Below are positions 25,560 to 36,056 of a stretch of DNA of 36,301 nt, in pieces (within the stretch, counting starts at the first letter, position 1; each line of letters starts with the position of its first letter). Location: NCBI GenBank assembly GCA_964242325.1, contig CAXTCI010000028.1:1-36301 (forward strand), in the 5' to 3' direction. Made by a program: the position numbers and the translations under genes. The notes under the pieces are model-generated. The model searched no databases and was not told the origin of the DNA. It was given only the letters and a program-made list of their open reading frames with translations. This DNA is from DASWOJ01 sp964242325 (GTDB lineage: Bacteria > Pseudomonadota > Alphaproteobacteria > Acetobacterales > Acetobacteraceae).

Positions 25560-25664
25560 CGCCCCACGATATCGCGTCATGCCGCACCTGCGAAGCGGCT
25601 GGGTTACGTGGCCTGCGCCCCTGGCGTATGCAGGACGGAACCGCAAGACACAGGAAACGCCCTC

Positions 25665-27995
<2,331 letters not shown>

Positions 27996-28009
27996 ATATG
28001 GGGTAGTTC

Positions 28010-30613
28010 GTGGACCAGCGGGTTGCCGGCTCCGCCGGTAAGGAGGGCGCAGGCGTCGTCGCCCAGCGTCTGCGGAGCATCTTCAGCGGCTCCGTCGGCA
28101 ACCTGATCGAGTGGTACGACTTCTACATCTACAACTCGTTCGCGATCTACTTCGCCAAGCAGTTCAGCAGCAGCACCGACCCCACGGTGCAGTTGCTGGA
28201 AAGCTTCAGCATCTACGCCACCGGCTTCCTGATCCGCCCAGTTGGCGGCATCCTGCTGGGCTACTACGCCGACACGCGCGGCCGCCGCGGTGCGCTCACC
28301 CTGTCGGTGATGCTGATGTGCGCGGCATCGCTGATGGTCGCCGTCATCCCGACCTACAGCCAGATCGGCGTCGCCGCGCCGGTGCTGCTGCTGGTGGCGC
28401 GGCTGATCCAGGGCCTGTCCCTGGGCGGCGAATACGCGGCGTCGGCCACCTACCTGTCCGAGATATCCTTCAGCCGCCGCCGCGGGTTCTACACCTCGTT
28501 CCAGTATGTCACGCTGATCGGCGGCCAGGTGCTGGCCTCCCTGCTGCTGATCGTCATGCAGCAACGCCTGACCGGCGCCCAACTGGAGGCATGGGGCTGG
28601 CGCGTGCCCTTCGCCATCGGCGCGCTGCTGGCGGTCTATGGGCTGTATCTCCGCCGCAACATGCTCGAAACCGAGGACTTCGTCCGCGCCTCCCGCACCC
28701 GCACCACCAGCCCGCTGCGGGAAGTGTTCCGCCACCCGCGCGAGCTGGCGCTGGTGTTCGGCCTGACGATGGGCGGCACCGCGGCGTTCTACACCTTCAG
28801 CACCTACATGCCGACCTTCCTGGTCAACACCGTGCATCTGTCGCGTGAGGATGCGACGCTGGTGTCGTTCGGCACCCTGTTCTTCTTCGCGGCGCTGCAG
28901 CCGGCGATGGGCGCGCTGTCCGACCACATCGGCCGCAAGCCGGTGCTGCTGTGGTTCGGCTTCATGGGCACCCTGTGCACCTACTTCATCATGACGAAGA
29001 TGGCGGCCACGCGGGATGTGCTGTCCGTTACCCTGCTGCTGATGACGGCGCTGGCTATCGTGTCCGGCTACACCTCCATCAACTCCGTGGTGAAGGCGGA
29101 GTTGTTCCCTGCCGGGGTGCGCGCCCTCGGGGTGGGGCTGCCCTATGCGGTGGCCGCGTCGGTGTTCGGCGGCTCCGCGCCCGCAGTGGCGCTGCTGTTC
29201 AAGAACCAGGGGCACGAGAACTGGTTCTTCATCTACATCACCGCCCTGATCTTCGGCTCGCTGCTGGTCTACGCTACGATGCGGGAAACCAAGGCGTCGT
29301 CGCTGATCGCCGAGCCCGGCGCCCCCATCCCAGCCTTGCCCCGTGCGGGAAGGCCAGGCGCGGCAATGCCAGGCGCGGGCCTCCGCGCAACGGCCACGCC
29401 CACCCGCCGCCGCGCCCGTCGCCTGGTCTGGATCAGCATGATCGGCGCAGCAGGCGTCGTCATTGCCACCCTGCTGTTCAGCCAGAGGTTCTGGGGCAAC
29501 ACGGCAGAGCCTGCAAAGACGCCAGCCCCGACCGCGCCGCGATCCGAGGCCAGCCCGGCCCCTGGCGCCTCGCCGCCCGCAACCTCGGCCGCAGCTCTCG
29601 GCAGGGGCGCCGCCACTCCAACGCCTGACGTCGCCACCCTTCCGCCGGTGGCGCTCCCGACAATGGCTGCTCCGGTGGTGCCGGTGCCCGGCAATGACGC
29701 GGCGACGCGGCCCGCAATCGCCGCCGGTTCCACGGCACCGGGCACTGCCGCCGCGCCGCAAACGGATCAGGCCACCGCACCGCCTGCTTCCATACCGGCG
29801 CCAACAGCCGCTCCTTACGGGCTGCAGCAGCGGCCCGCCGGCGCCAATGCCCCGCCGCCGCAGACCGCAGCCAACGGCGCCCCCGCGCCGGCAACAGTGC
29901 CGACAGCCACCGACGCCGCGCGCACGCCTGCCGCCATCGCCGCCCCAAGCATGATCGAGATGCCCGGCGGCCCCTTCCGTATGGGCGGCAGCGACGACCC
30001 GGCGGAGCGGCCGGCCCACGCCGTGACCGTTGCACCGTTCCTGCTCGCGACCCATGCAACGACGATGCGCGAGTGGCAGCAGTGCGTGGATGCGAACGCC
30101 TGCCCGGCCGTGTCCAAGGGCAAGCCCGACGAACCCATCACCAACGTAAGCTGGGACGATGCCAAGGGTTACGCCACCCGGTTGTCCGGCGTCACCAAGC
30201 AGCCCTACCGGCTGCCCACCGAGGCGGAGTGGGAATACGCCGCCCGCGCCGGGACGGAGACGCGCTACGCCTGGGGCAATGCGGTCGTGCCAGGCAAGGT
30301 GAGCTGCAAGGGATGCGCCGGGCCGGTCAGCCTGCAAAATCCGCCACGGATCGACGCTTATCCGCCGAATGCCTCCGGATTTTTCGGCATGGGCGGCGGC
30401 GTGGCCGAATGGGTCGCAGATTGCTGGCACCGCACCTACCAGGGTGCACCGCGCGATAGCTCGGCGTGGGACGCCCCGAACTGCCGCGACCGGGTGCTGC
30501 GCGGTGGGTCATGGATGGAAGAAGCCAGCGCGATCCGCCCTGCCAGTCGCCAATCCTATGACGCCACAGTCCGCTATCCCACCCACGGCATCCGCCTCGC
30601 CCAGTCCAGGTGA
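28010..30613 (+). CDS. MHS-type MFS transporter fused to a C-terminal FGE/SUMF1-like domain
   Basis: One uninterrupted 867-residue ORF (GTG start, 14 bp after maeB). Residues about 25-425 form a 12-TM metabolite:H+ symporter like KgtP/ProP: NLIEWYDFYIYNSFAIYFAKQF, GRRGALTLSV, and the signature RLIQGLSLGGEYAASATYLSE. A basic RRRARR segment and a 13th TM helix (about 471-490, LVWISMIGAAGVVIATLLF) follow, then a roughly 150-residue Pro/Ala/Thr linker. From Met648 comes a formylglycine-generating-enzyme-like domain (MIEMPGGPFRMGG, ITNVSWDDAKGYATRLS, YRLPTEAEWEYAARAGTETRYAWG, RVLRGGSW). Thirteen TMs would place this domain in the periplasm, in keeping with its six Cys. The FGE catalytic Cys pair is absent. 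Next to maeB, a dicarboxylate substrate is plausible but unproven. Confidence 0.88.
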   Translation: MDQRVAGSAGKEGAGVVAQRLRSIFSGSVGNLIEWYDFYIYNSFAIYFAKQFSSSTDPTVQLLESFSIYATGFLIRPVGGILLGYYADTRGRRGALTLSVMLMCAASLMVAVIPTYSQIGVAAPVLLLVARLIQGLSLGGEYAASATYLSEISFSRRRGFYTSFQYVTLIGGQVLASLLLIVMQQRLTGAQLEAWGWRVPFAIGALLAVYGLYLRRNMLETEDFVRASRTRTTSPLREVFRHPRELALVFGLTMGGTAAFYTFSTYMPTFLVNTVHLSREDATLVSFGTLFFFAALQPAMGALSDHIGRKPVLLWFGFMGTLCTYFIMTKMAATRDVLSVTLLLMTALAIVSGYTSINSVVKAELFPAGVRALGVGLPYAVAASVFGGSAPAVALLFKNQGHENWFFIYITALIFGSLLVYATMRETKASSLIAEPGAPIPALPRAGRPGAAMPGAGLRATATPTRRRARRLVWISMIGAAGVVIATLLFSQRFWGNTAEPAKTPAPTAPRSEASPAPGASPPATSAAALGRGAATPTPDVATLPPVALPTMAAPVVPVPGNDAATRPAIAAGSTAPGTAAAPQTDQATAPPASIPAPTAAPYGLQQRPAGANAPPPQTAANGAPAPATVPTATDAARTPAAIAAPSMIEMPGGPFRMGGSDDPAERPAHAVTVAPFLLATHATTMREWQQCVDANACPAVSKGKPDEPITNVSWDDAKGYATRLSGVTKQPYRLPTEAEWEYAARAGTETRYAWGNAVVPGKVSCKGCAGPVSLQNPPRIDAYPPNASGFFGMGGGVAEWVADCWHRTYQGAPRDSSAWDAPNCRDRVLRGGSWMEEASAIRPASRQSYDATVRYPTHGIRLAQSR

Positions 30614-30621
30614 ACCGGACT

Positions 30622-30654
30622 TGGCAAACGGTAGTGTCTCAACTTGAAATCCGG
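30622..30654 (+). repeat. Left end of cassette: 8-bp target duplication and terminal inverted repeat
   Basis: TGGCAAAC (30622-30629) is the direct repeat. It is followed by the inverted repeat GGTAGTGTCTCAACTTGA (from 30630) then AATCCGG to 30654. Twenty of 25 positions match the reverse complement of the right end. Confidence 0.8.
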
Positions 30655-31411
30655 CTAGGTCTGGCGGTCCGCTATCGACCGTCTACGGACCATGGCCTTC
30701 GCCTGTTTTCCTCATCAATATTGGTCCCATGAGCACGCCTGAGCCGCCGACCATCCTTGTGATCATGGGTAGTGTAAGAGCCGGCCGACGATGCCCGCAG
30801 ATCGCGGAGTGGGTGCTCTCATTGGCAGACAAGTCAGGCCAGCTCGCCTACGAGATCGTCGATTTGCAAGAATGGCAGCTTCCGTTCGGCGACGAGCCGG
30901 GCATTCCCGCGAAGGGCGCCTACACTCACGACCATACGCGGGCGTGGAGCGCCAAGGTCGCCGACGCGGACGGCTTTGTAATCGTCTCGCCGCAATACAA
31001 CTGGGGCTATCCCGCAGCGCTCAAGAATGCCCTGGACCACCTTTACAAGGAATGGAGCGGGAAGCCGCTGGTGATCGTGACCTACGGAGGGCACGGCGGC
31101 AACAAGTGTGCTGAACAGCTTCGACAGGTCGCCGGCGGACTGAAGCTGCGGCCGGTCGCCACCATGCCCGCTATCACGGTGTCGCGTGAGTCAATCGAGA
31201 ACGACGCGCCTCAGAGCCTAGAAGACCTGAAGCCGTTCGAGACATCGGTCCAGCAAGCCCTTGCCGAGCTGAGCGCCATGCTCGCCGACGCCGGATGAGC
31301 AACTGAATGACTGCTTTCCATCAACAACGGAGCGCAACCTCGGCGACCCGGCGTCAGCCGGTTTGCCAACGGTGGCTGGATCAGGCCCGGAACTCAAACT
31401 GAGACACTCCC
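30630..31411. mobile_element. Transposase-less mobile cassette carrying an FMN reductase gene
   Basis: This 782-bp segment is bounded by 25-bp terminal inverted repeats (left GGTAGTGTCTCAACTTGA, right end read inward GGGAGTGTCTCAGTTTGA) and flanked on both sides by the identical 8-bp direct repeat TGGCAAAC. Its only gene is the flavin reductase at 30729-31298; no transposase fits. This is the layout of a mobile insertion cassette moved in trans by a related insertion sequence. An 8-bp duplication is produced by families such as IS1595, ISL3 and IS66; I could not assign one. The coding part uses more A/T-ending codons than its neighbours. Insertion was just after the stop of the transporter-FGE gene. 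Confidence 0.75.
30729..31298 (+). CDS. NAD(P)H-dependent FMN reductase, flavodoxin-like fold
   Basis: Predicted flavin/quinone reductase of 189 residues. It has the FMN phosphate loop GSVRAGRRCPQIAEWV (residues 14-29) and the family signature SPQYNWGYPAALKNALDHLY, which binds the flavin ring and dimer partner, then PLVIVTYGGHGG. It is the sole passenger of the transposon-like cassette. The ATG at 30729 has no evident Shine-Dalgarno sequence. A 6-bp inverted repeat (GGTCCG at 30666-30671, CGGACC at 30686-30691) upstream may be a regulatory site. Codon use looks less G+C-biased than in flanking genes, consistent with transfer. The physiological substrate is unknown. Confidence 0.88.
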   Translation: MSTPEPPTILVIMGSVRAGRRCPQIAEWVLSLADKSGQLAYEIVDLQEWQLPFGDEPGIPAKGAYTHDHTRAWSAKVADADGFVIVSPQYNWGYPAALKNALDHLYKEWSGKPLVIVTYGGHGGNKCAEQLRQVAGGLKLRPVATMPAITVSRESIENDAPQSLEDLKPFETSVQQALAELSAMLADAG

Positions 31412-31419
31412 TGGCAAAC
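31387..31419 (-). repeat. Right end of cassette: terminal inverted repeat and 8-bp target duplication
   Basis: The inverted repeat occupies 31387-31411 (inward on the minus strand: GGGAGTGTCTCAGTTTGA, then GTTCCGG) and is followed directly by TGGCAAAC at 31412-31419. A further inverted copy of TGGCAAAC lies inside the cassette (GTTTGCCA at 31361-31368). The region from here to the next gene's stop (31549) shows no other feature. Confidence 0.78.
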
Positions 31420-31548
31420 CGCTTCGTGGTGCAACCCGCCGGGCCAGCCCGTGCCGGCAAGGCGACCACACCGGCCTGAACCGGCGGGGACGCCGCAGCC
31501 AGCCCGGCCACGCCGCAGCAAAGACCCCCCACCGGGTCAGCGCCATCG

Positions 31549-32508
31549 TCAGATCGAGGGCGTCCACATCACCGGCACCAGCGAGTAGCCGTCACCCTCG
31601 CGCACGATATGCCCCGTCGCCGGGAATGGCGCATGGTAGAACGACACCTGCATCCGCTCCGTCGCGGCGATGTCCAGCATCCGGTGCCGAGTGGCCCGCG
31701 CCCCTGCGGCATCCTGATCGAATACGGCGGACCAATCGGGGTGGCGGGCGAAGATCAGCGTGTTGTTGGTCACATCCGACATCACCAGCAGCTTCTGCCC
31801 GCCGGACACGATGGCAAAGCAGGTATGCCCCGGCGTATGCCCGGCAGCCTCGATGCTGGTGATGCCCGGCAGCACTTCCTTGTCCCATCCGTAACGCGTG
31901 ACCTGCCCCGCAACCGGGTCGAACACTCGCCTCACGTTGTCGAAGTTCGCCCGCAACCCATCCGGCGACGACGCCCGCTTGTTATCGCTGGTCCAGAAAT
32001 CCCACTCCGCCGCCGGCACCATGATCTCCGCCCGCGGGAACACCGCAGAGCCGTCCCTGAGCCGGAACCCGTTGATGTGGTCGGCATGGAAATGGCTGAA
32101 CAGCACCACGTCAACCTGCGCCGGATCGAACCCGGCCGCACGGAAGTTGCTCATCCACGTGCCGCTGGTCGGCGCGCCCAGGTCGCCATTGCCGGTATCT
32201 ATCAGCACCAGCTTGCCCCCGGTGCTGACCACCAGCGTCGTAAAGGTGATCGGGAAGCGGTCGGTCGGCAGGAAGTTGTCCGCCAGCGCCTGCTGCACCG
32301 CGCCAGGCGGCGCATTCGGGATGAAGCCGTCCAGCCCCCGGTAGGCCAGGCCGTCATGGATGGCCGTAACCTGGATGTCGCCGACGCCGTAACGGTAGAA
32401 ACTAGGCGCCTGGCTCAACGGAGCCGCGGCGTCAGCGGCCTGGCGCAGCATCGAAGCGGCCACCGCCGCTCCCATGGTGGCCCCTATCAGGCGACGTTTG
32501 ATCGGCAT
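31549..32508 (-). CDS. Exported metallo-beta-lactamase-fold hydrolase
   Basis: Zinc-dependent hydrolase fold, 319 residues. Motifs: LVLIDTGNGD, the metal-binding HXHXDH as HFHADH, GHTPGHTCF (third metal His), VMSDVTNN (bridging Asp) and a late YHAPFPATGH. An N-terminal KRRLIGATMGAAVAASMLRQAADAAA looks like a Tat- or Sec-type export signal. Two ATGs are close together; the second (32508) is chosen because GGGAAG lies six bases upstream of it but abuts the first (32514). It lies 31 bp downstream of the bactofilin stop on the same strand. The substrate is unknown (lactonase-like or other). Confidence 0.88.
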   Translation of the reverse strand: MPIKRRLIGATMGAAVAASMLRQAADAAAPLSQAPSFYRYGVGDIQVTAIHDGLAYRGLDGFIPNAPPGAVQQALADNFLPTDRFPITFTTLVVSTGGKLVLIDTGNGDLGAPTSGTWMSNFRAAGFDPAQVDVVLFSHFHADHINGFRLRDGSAVFPRAEIMVPAAEWDFWTSDNKRASSPDGLRANFDNVRRVFDPVAGQVTRYGWDKEVLPGITSIEAAGHTPGHTCFAIVSGGQKLLVMSDVTNNTLIFARHPDWSAVFDQDAAGARATRHRMLDIAATERMQVSFYHAPFPATGHIVREGDGYSLVPVMWTPSI

Positions 32509-32539
32509 GTCCATCTTCCCAGCAGCGTTGCCGGGAAGA

Positions 32540-33289
32540 CTAAGCCGGGTTCCCGTCGATCTGCCAGCCCAACGTGCTCGGCAATGCGCTCGGCAATGCG
32601 GACGACATCAGCGCCGGCTCGGCCGCGCGCGGCGGCAGCACGGCGCCTTCCTGGATCATCTCGATCCGGCCGGTGATCTGGCCGCCATCCTCCACCTGCA
32701 GGCGGCGGCAGCGGGCGGTGCCAAGCACCTTGCCCGTGGTCCGCACGATCAGGTTGCCGCGCGCGGTCAAAGTGCCGTCGATGACGCCGGCGATCTCCGC
32801 GTCCTCGACCTCGACCTCGCCCTTGAAGATGCCGCCCTGGGCGATGCTCAGCTCAGTCGCCTGGATCATGCTGGCCTCGACCGTACCCTCGACCACCAGG
32901 CGCTCGGCGTCGGTGACGGTGCCCTGCAGCGAGATCCCCCGGCCGACGACCAGGGTGCGGCGCTCCGCCGGCTCGCGTATGCGGTTGGGCGGGACACCGG
33001 GGCGAGGCTGCGAGCTTACCATGCCCGGCATCGGCATCGGCGCCGGGCCATTCGGGGTCGGGACGGGAGGGGAACTGGGGGCAGGGAACGGTGTGCGGCC
33101 CATAACGGGTGCCTCCTTCGGCGCGGCGGGACGATAGGGGGGAACGCCGACGCCGTTATCGGCGGGCGGATAGGGCGGTGGGGGCGGAACGGGCAGGGGG
33201 CCTGAATGGACATGAAGCAGGGCGTCGCCATCACCAGGTAGGGCAGAGGCGTCGTCAGGGGCTTGGTCAGGTTTGCGGCGCTTGAACAA
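32540..33289 (-). CDS. Bactofilin cytoskeletal protein
   Basis: Bactofilins polymerise without nucleotide into filaments that scaffold cell-shape and cell-wall enzymes. The core (RTLVVGRGISLQGTVTDAERLVVEGTVEASM, AQGGIFKGEVEVEDAEIAGVIDGTLTARGNLIV) shows the regular beta-helix repeat. The preceding 120 or so residues are a Pro-rich, probably disordered tail, and the C-terminal tail is Ser/Ala/Leu-rich. A TTG at 33289 (Phe-Lys-Arg-Arg-Lys next, a usual bactofilin opening) with GGAGG nine bases upstream gives 249 residues. An ATG at 33364 would add 25 unlikely residues. Confidence 0.87.
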   Translation of the reverse strand: MFKRRKPDQAPDDASALPGDGDALLHVHSGPLPVPPPPPYPPADNGVGVPPYRPAAPKEAPVMGRTPFPAPSSPPVPTPNGPAPMPMPGMVSSQPRPGVPPNRIREPAERRTLVVGRGISLQGTVTDAERLVVEGTVEASMIQATELSIAQGGIFKGEVEVEDAEIAGVIDGTLTARGNLIVRTTGKVLGTARCRRLQVEDGGQITGRIEMIQEGAVLPPRAAEPALMSSALPSALPSTLGWQIDGNPA

Positions 33290-33409
33290 GGGGACGCCCC
33301 TCCAGGGATGCTCGCCCGTTGCAGGAACGGCAGGCGATGCGGTTGGAAGACTTGCCCCTAACATGCCGTGATGCCGCGCAACAACCCGCAAACACGAACG
33401 TGGGAGCGC

Positions 33410-34096
33410 CTACAGCAGCCGTGCCGCCCAGCCCCCCCTTTGCCGATGCAGCACGTGCACCATCGCCGCCGTGCCCAGCACCGGCACGAACAGGTTGAGC
33501 AGCGGCACCACGCTGGCCGCCGCCAGCGCCGCCCCTTGCGCCAGCACGATGAAGCGGCGCGAGTCGTATAACGCCAATGCCTCCTGCCGGCTCATGCGGC
33601 GCATGGCGACGCCGACGAACAGGCCGCGCCCGATCGCCCATCCCGTGATGATCCAGCCCAGCACTAGCCCGACCCCCGGCAGCAGCACCAGCAGCACCAG
33701 GGCCAACACCTGCAGCGCCAGCACCTGCAACCCCAGCACCGCGCCGTCCCAGGCCTGCACCGTCAGCGGCGCACCCTGGGGCCGCGGCAGCCCCGGGTAG
33801 AACCGCTGGTCCACCGCGTCGGCGATGCGGTCCATATACAGCGATGCCACCAGCAGCGCGGCGGGCACGAACAGATACACCGACAGGAACGCCGTCCCGG
33901 CCCCGCCCAGGATCGCCGCCAGCCAGGCCAGCCACGCCGGCCAGCCCGGCGCCGTCACCAGCGCCTGCACCCCCCAAACCACGGCCGCCAGGATCGCGAG
34001 GAACAGCAGCAGCGACAGCGCCAGGCTGCGCAGCACCGCTCCCAGGAACACCGGGTCGTCAAGCTGGGCCGCAGCGCGCAGCAGCGGTTGGAACAT
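33410..34096 (-). CDS. EI24-domain (CysZ-like) integral membrane protein
   Basis: A 228-residue membrane protein with the EI24/CysZ pattern: long hydrophobic segments (LRSLALSLLLFLAILAAVVWGV, FLSVYLFVPAALLVASLYMDRIADAVDQRFYP), WIITGWAIGRGLFVGVAMRRMS with the typical REALALYDSRRFIVLAQG segment, and a final VVPLLNLFVPVLGTAAMVHVLHR. CysZ proteins transport sulfate, but this alphaproteobacterial subgroup has no settled function. The start (34096) has AGGAGG four bases before the ATG, one of the strongest ribosome-binding sites in the window. It lies upstream of the bactofilin on the same strand. Confidence 0.87.
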   Translation of the reverse strand: MFQPLLRAAAQLDDPVFLGAVLRSLALSLLLFLAILAAVVWGVQALVTAPGWPAWLAWLAAILGGAGTAFLSVYLFVPAALLVASLYMDRIADAVDQRFYPGLPRPQGAPLTVQAWDGAVLGLQVLALQVLALVLLVLLPGVGLVLGWIITGWAIGRGLFVGVAMRRMSRQEALALYDSRRFIVLAQGAALAAASVVPLLNLFVPVLGTAAMVHVLHRQRGGWAARLL

Positions 34097-34180
34097 TTGG
34101 CCTCCTGGGTTGCCGTGGATGGGGCCGGATGTTAGGCGCAGCCGCCGCTCCGCACACCCCCAGCCTCGTCAGGACCCTCA

Positions 34181-35173
34181 ATGCCCCAGAACCAGCCGCG
34201 TTTCGACATCCTGGGCATCGGCAACGCCATCGTGGACGTGGTTGCGCCCACCGGCGAGGACTTCCTGTCCCGGCACGACCTGCGCAAGGGCGGCATGGCG
34301 CTGATCTCCGCCGAGCAGGCGCAAGCGCTGTATGCCGCGATGCCGCCGGGCCAGGAGAGCAGCGGCGGCTCGGCTGCCAACACCTGCGCCGTCGCGGCCG
34401 GGCTGGGCGCGCGCGTGGCCTACCTCGGCAAGGTCGCCAGCGACGCCCTGGGAGGCGTGTTCCGCCAGGATATCACCGCGGCCGGAGTGCACTTCCCGAC
34501 CTCGCCGCTGGACGGCGGAGCGCCGACTGCACGCTGCCTGATCGCCGTCACCCCGGACGGGCAGCGCACCATGAGCACCTTCCTCGGCGCCTGCGTCACC
34601 TTCGGCCCCGCCGACCTGGACGAGGCCGCCGTGGCCGACAGCGCCGTCACCTACCTGGAGGGCTACCTGTTCGACCCCCCGGCGGCAAAGGCGGCGTTCC
34701 AGCGCGCGGCAGAGGTTGCGCACGGCGCCGGCCGGCTGGTGGCGCTGTCGCTGTCCGACGCCTTCTGCGTGGACCGGCACCGCGACGCCTTCCGCGCCCT
34801 GGTCGCCGGCTCGGTGGACATCCTGTTCGCCAACGAGGCCGAGCTATGCAGCCTGTATGAAGAAAACGTCTGGGAGGACGCGGCGGCCCGCGCCGGGCAG
34901 GACGTGGACCTGGCCGTGCTGACCCGCGGCGCCGATGGCAGCCTGGTGCTGCGCGGGGCCGAGCGGGTAGCGGTCGCCGCCGCCCCGGCGCAGGTCGTGG
35001 ACACCACCGGCGCCGGCGACGCCTACGCCGCCGGATTTTTGGCGGCCCATGCAGCCGGACGCCCGTTGGCCGCATGCGGCCGGTTGGGCAGCCTCGCCGC
35101 CGCGGCGGCGATCGAGGCATATGGCGCACGGCCCGCGGTTGACCTGCGCGCAATGGCGGCACAGGTCGCCTGA
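34181..35173 (+). CDS. PfkB-family carbohydrate kinase, adenosine kinase-like
   Basis: A 330-residue cytoplasmic kinase of the ribokinase superfamily. It has DILGIGNAIVDVVA (residues 9-22), SSGGSAANTCAVAAGLGARVAYLGKVASD (sugar-binding loop, GGSAANT), and the C-terminal anion hole and catalytic Asp DTTGAGDAYAAGFL. The pattern matches alphaproteobacterial adenosine kinase-like proteins, which phosphorylate adenosine or another nucleoside or sugar. ATG with AGGA six bases upstream. It is divergent from the EI24 gene over 84 bp. Confidence 0.9.
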   Translation: MPQNQPRFDILGIGNAIVDVVAPTGEDFLSRHDLRKGGMALISAEQAQALYAAMPPGQESSGGSAANTCAVAAGLGARVAYLGKVASDALGGVFRQDITAAGVHFPTSPLDGGAPTARCLIAVTPDGQRTMSTFLGACVTFGPADLDEAAVADSAVTYLEGYLFDPPAAKAAFQRAAEVAHGAGRLVALSLSDAFCVDRHRDAFRALVAGSVDILFANEAELCSLYEENVWEDAAARAGQDVDLAVLTRGADGSLVLRGAERVAVAAAPAQVVDTTGAGDAYAAGFLAAHAAGRPLAACGRLGSLAAAAAIEAYGARPAVDLRAMAAQVA

Positions 35174-35280
35174 GCAGGGCGCCGCGGCGTCAGGCCGGAA
35201 CCAACACGGGAGTGACTCGTTCCGACGTGGGAAACGGTGCTGCGTGCGCGCTCGCGACCGCCATGACGGGGGACTTCCTA

Positions 35281-35682
35281 GTGCGCAAGGTTCTGATGAC
35301 GTGCGTGGCGTTGCTTTCCATGGCGGCTGGGCCAGTGCTGGCCCAGCAGGCGATTCCAAGCGGCAGTGCCGTTGACATCCCCGGCAGCACTGCATCCAGC
35401 AGCCCGGGCACTACGCCCGGCACCACCACTCCTTTGCCGGACACCGGTGCCGTGAGCGGCGGCGGCATGACCGGGCTCCGGCCCATGCGCGGCCAGCCCA
35501 AGCAGGCCATCGGCATGAACCATTTCACCCACAAGCCGCCAGTTCCGGTCCGCTCCAACGCGAGGCGGCGCAGCAGCCCTGTGACCCATACCAGCGCGGT
35601 TAGCACCGAGAGGGCCAGCGCTCCGCGCACTGGTGACGGCACCGGCGGCAGCGCGTCAACAAGCAGCACCGTGACCCACTGA
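35281..35682 (+). CDS. Possible small secreted protein, unknown function
   Basis: A GTG at 35281 (GGGGGA eight bases upstream) opens a 133-residue frame with a convincing signal peptide (RKVLMTCVALLSMAAGPVLA, then QQ). The mature part is Ser/Thr/Gly/Pro-rich (SSSPGTTPGTTTPLPDTG) and basic in the middle (KPPVPVRSNARRRSS). No family recognised. A minus-strand ORF (35190-35909) with a hydrophobic stretch overlaps it completely and is an alternative. The second half may not be coding. Confidence 0.5.
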   Translation: MRKVLMTCVALLSMAAGPVLAQQAIPSGSAVDIPGSTASSSPGTTPGTTTPLPDTGAVSGGGMTGLRPMRGQPKQAIGMNHFTHKPPVPVRSNARRRSSPVTHTSAVSTERASAPRTGDGTGGSASTSSTVTH

Positions 35683-36056
35683 AAGCCACGAGGACTCTGC
35701 CGCCCGGGATTGCGCCGGGCCTGCTCGACCGCAGTCCCCCCGGCAACCTCCCGCAGGCTCGTCTCGCGCGTCGCGGCATGCGCTGTGCTTGAACTAGAAT
35801 GGCGCGGCGCAGGGGACGCTCGAAGGCCGTCATCGGCTATAGTTGAACCTTTTGCCCCCTGATTTGCGGCTGCCATGGGCCCTATCCACGTCAGCTTTCC
35901 AGACTTCAAGCGTCTGGACCAGCCCGCCAGGTAGAGTGTGCGAGACTACCAGGGAATAGTGGCGCGAGGGCTAGCGGCTGCCGCATGTGATCGAGGAAGG
36001 CGGTGTGCCGGGCAAAACCGCAAATAGCCGCCGCAGCATCGTCCGCCCACCGGCAA
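35683..36056. other. Intergenic stretch with two inverted repeats and no convincing gene
   Basis: No ORF here has family features or a good start. Two inverted repeats stand out: TCCAGAC-TTCAAGC-GTCTGGA (35898-35918, perfect 7-bp stem) and GGTAG with CTACC (35930-35950, 11-nt loop). They lie 139 and 107 bp downstream of the leftward partial gene and may form its 3' end, but there is no T-run. Confidence 0.5.

Noticed and set aside
29951..30613. FGE-like domain as a separate gene starting at the internal ATG 29951
   Set aside because: No stop codon separates it from the transporter and no ribosome-binding site is evident there; kept as a caveat to the fusion, not as a call.
35190..35909. 240-codon minus-strand ORF with a hydrophobic stretch
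   Set aside because: Its composition is Pro/Val/Met-rich without domain features, and the opposite strand has a better start and signal peptide; not excluded but not supported.
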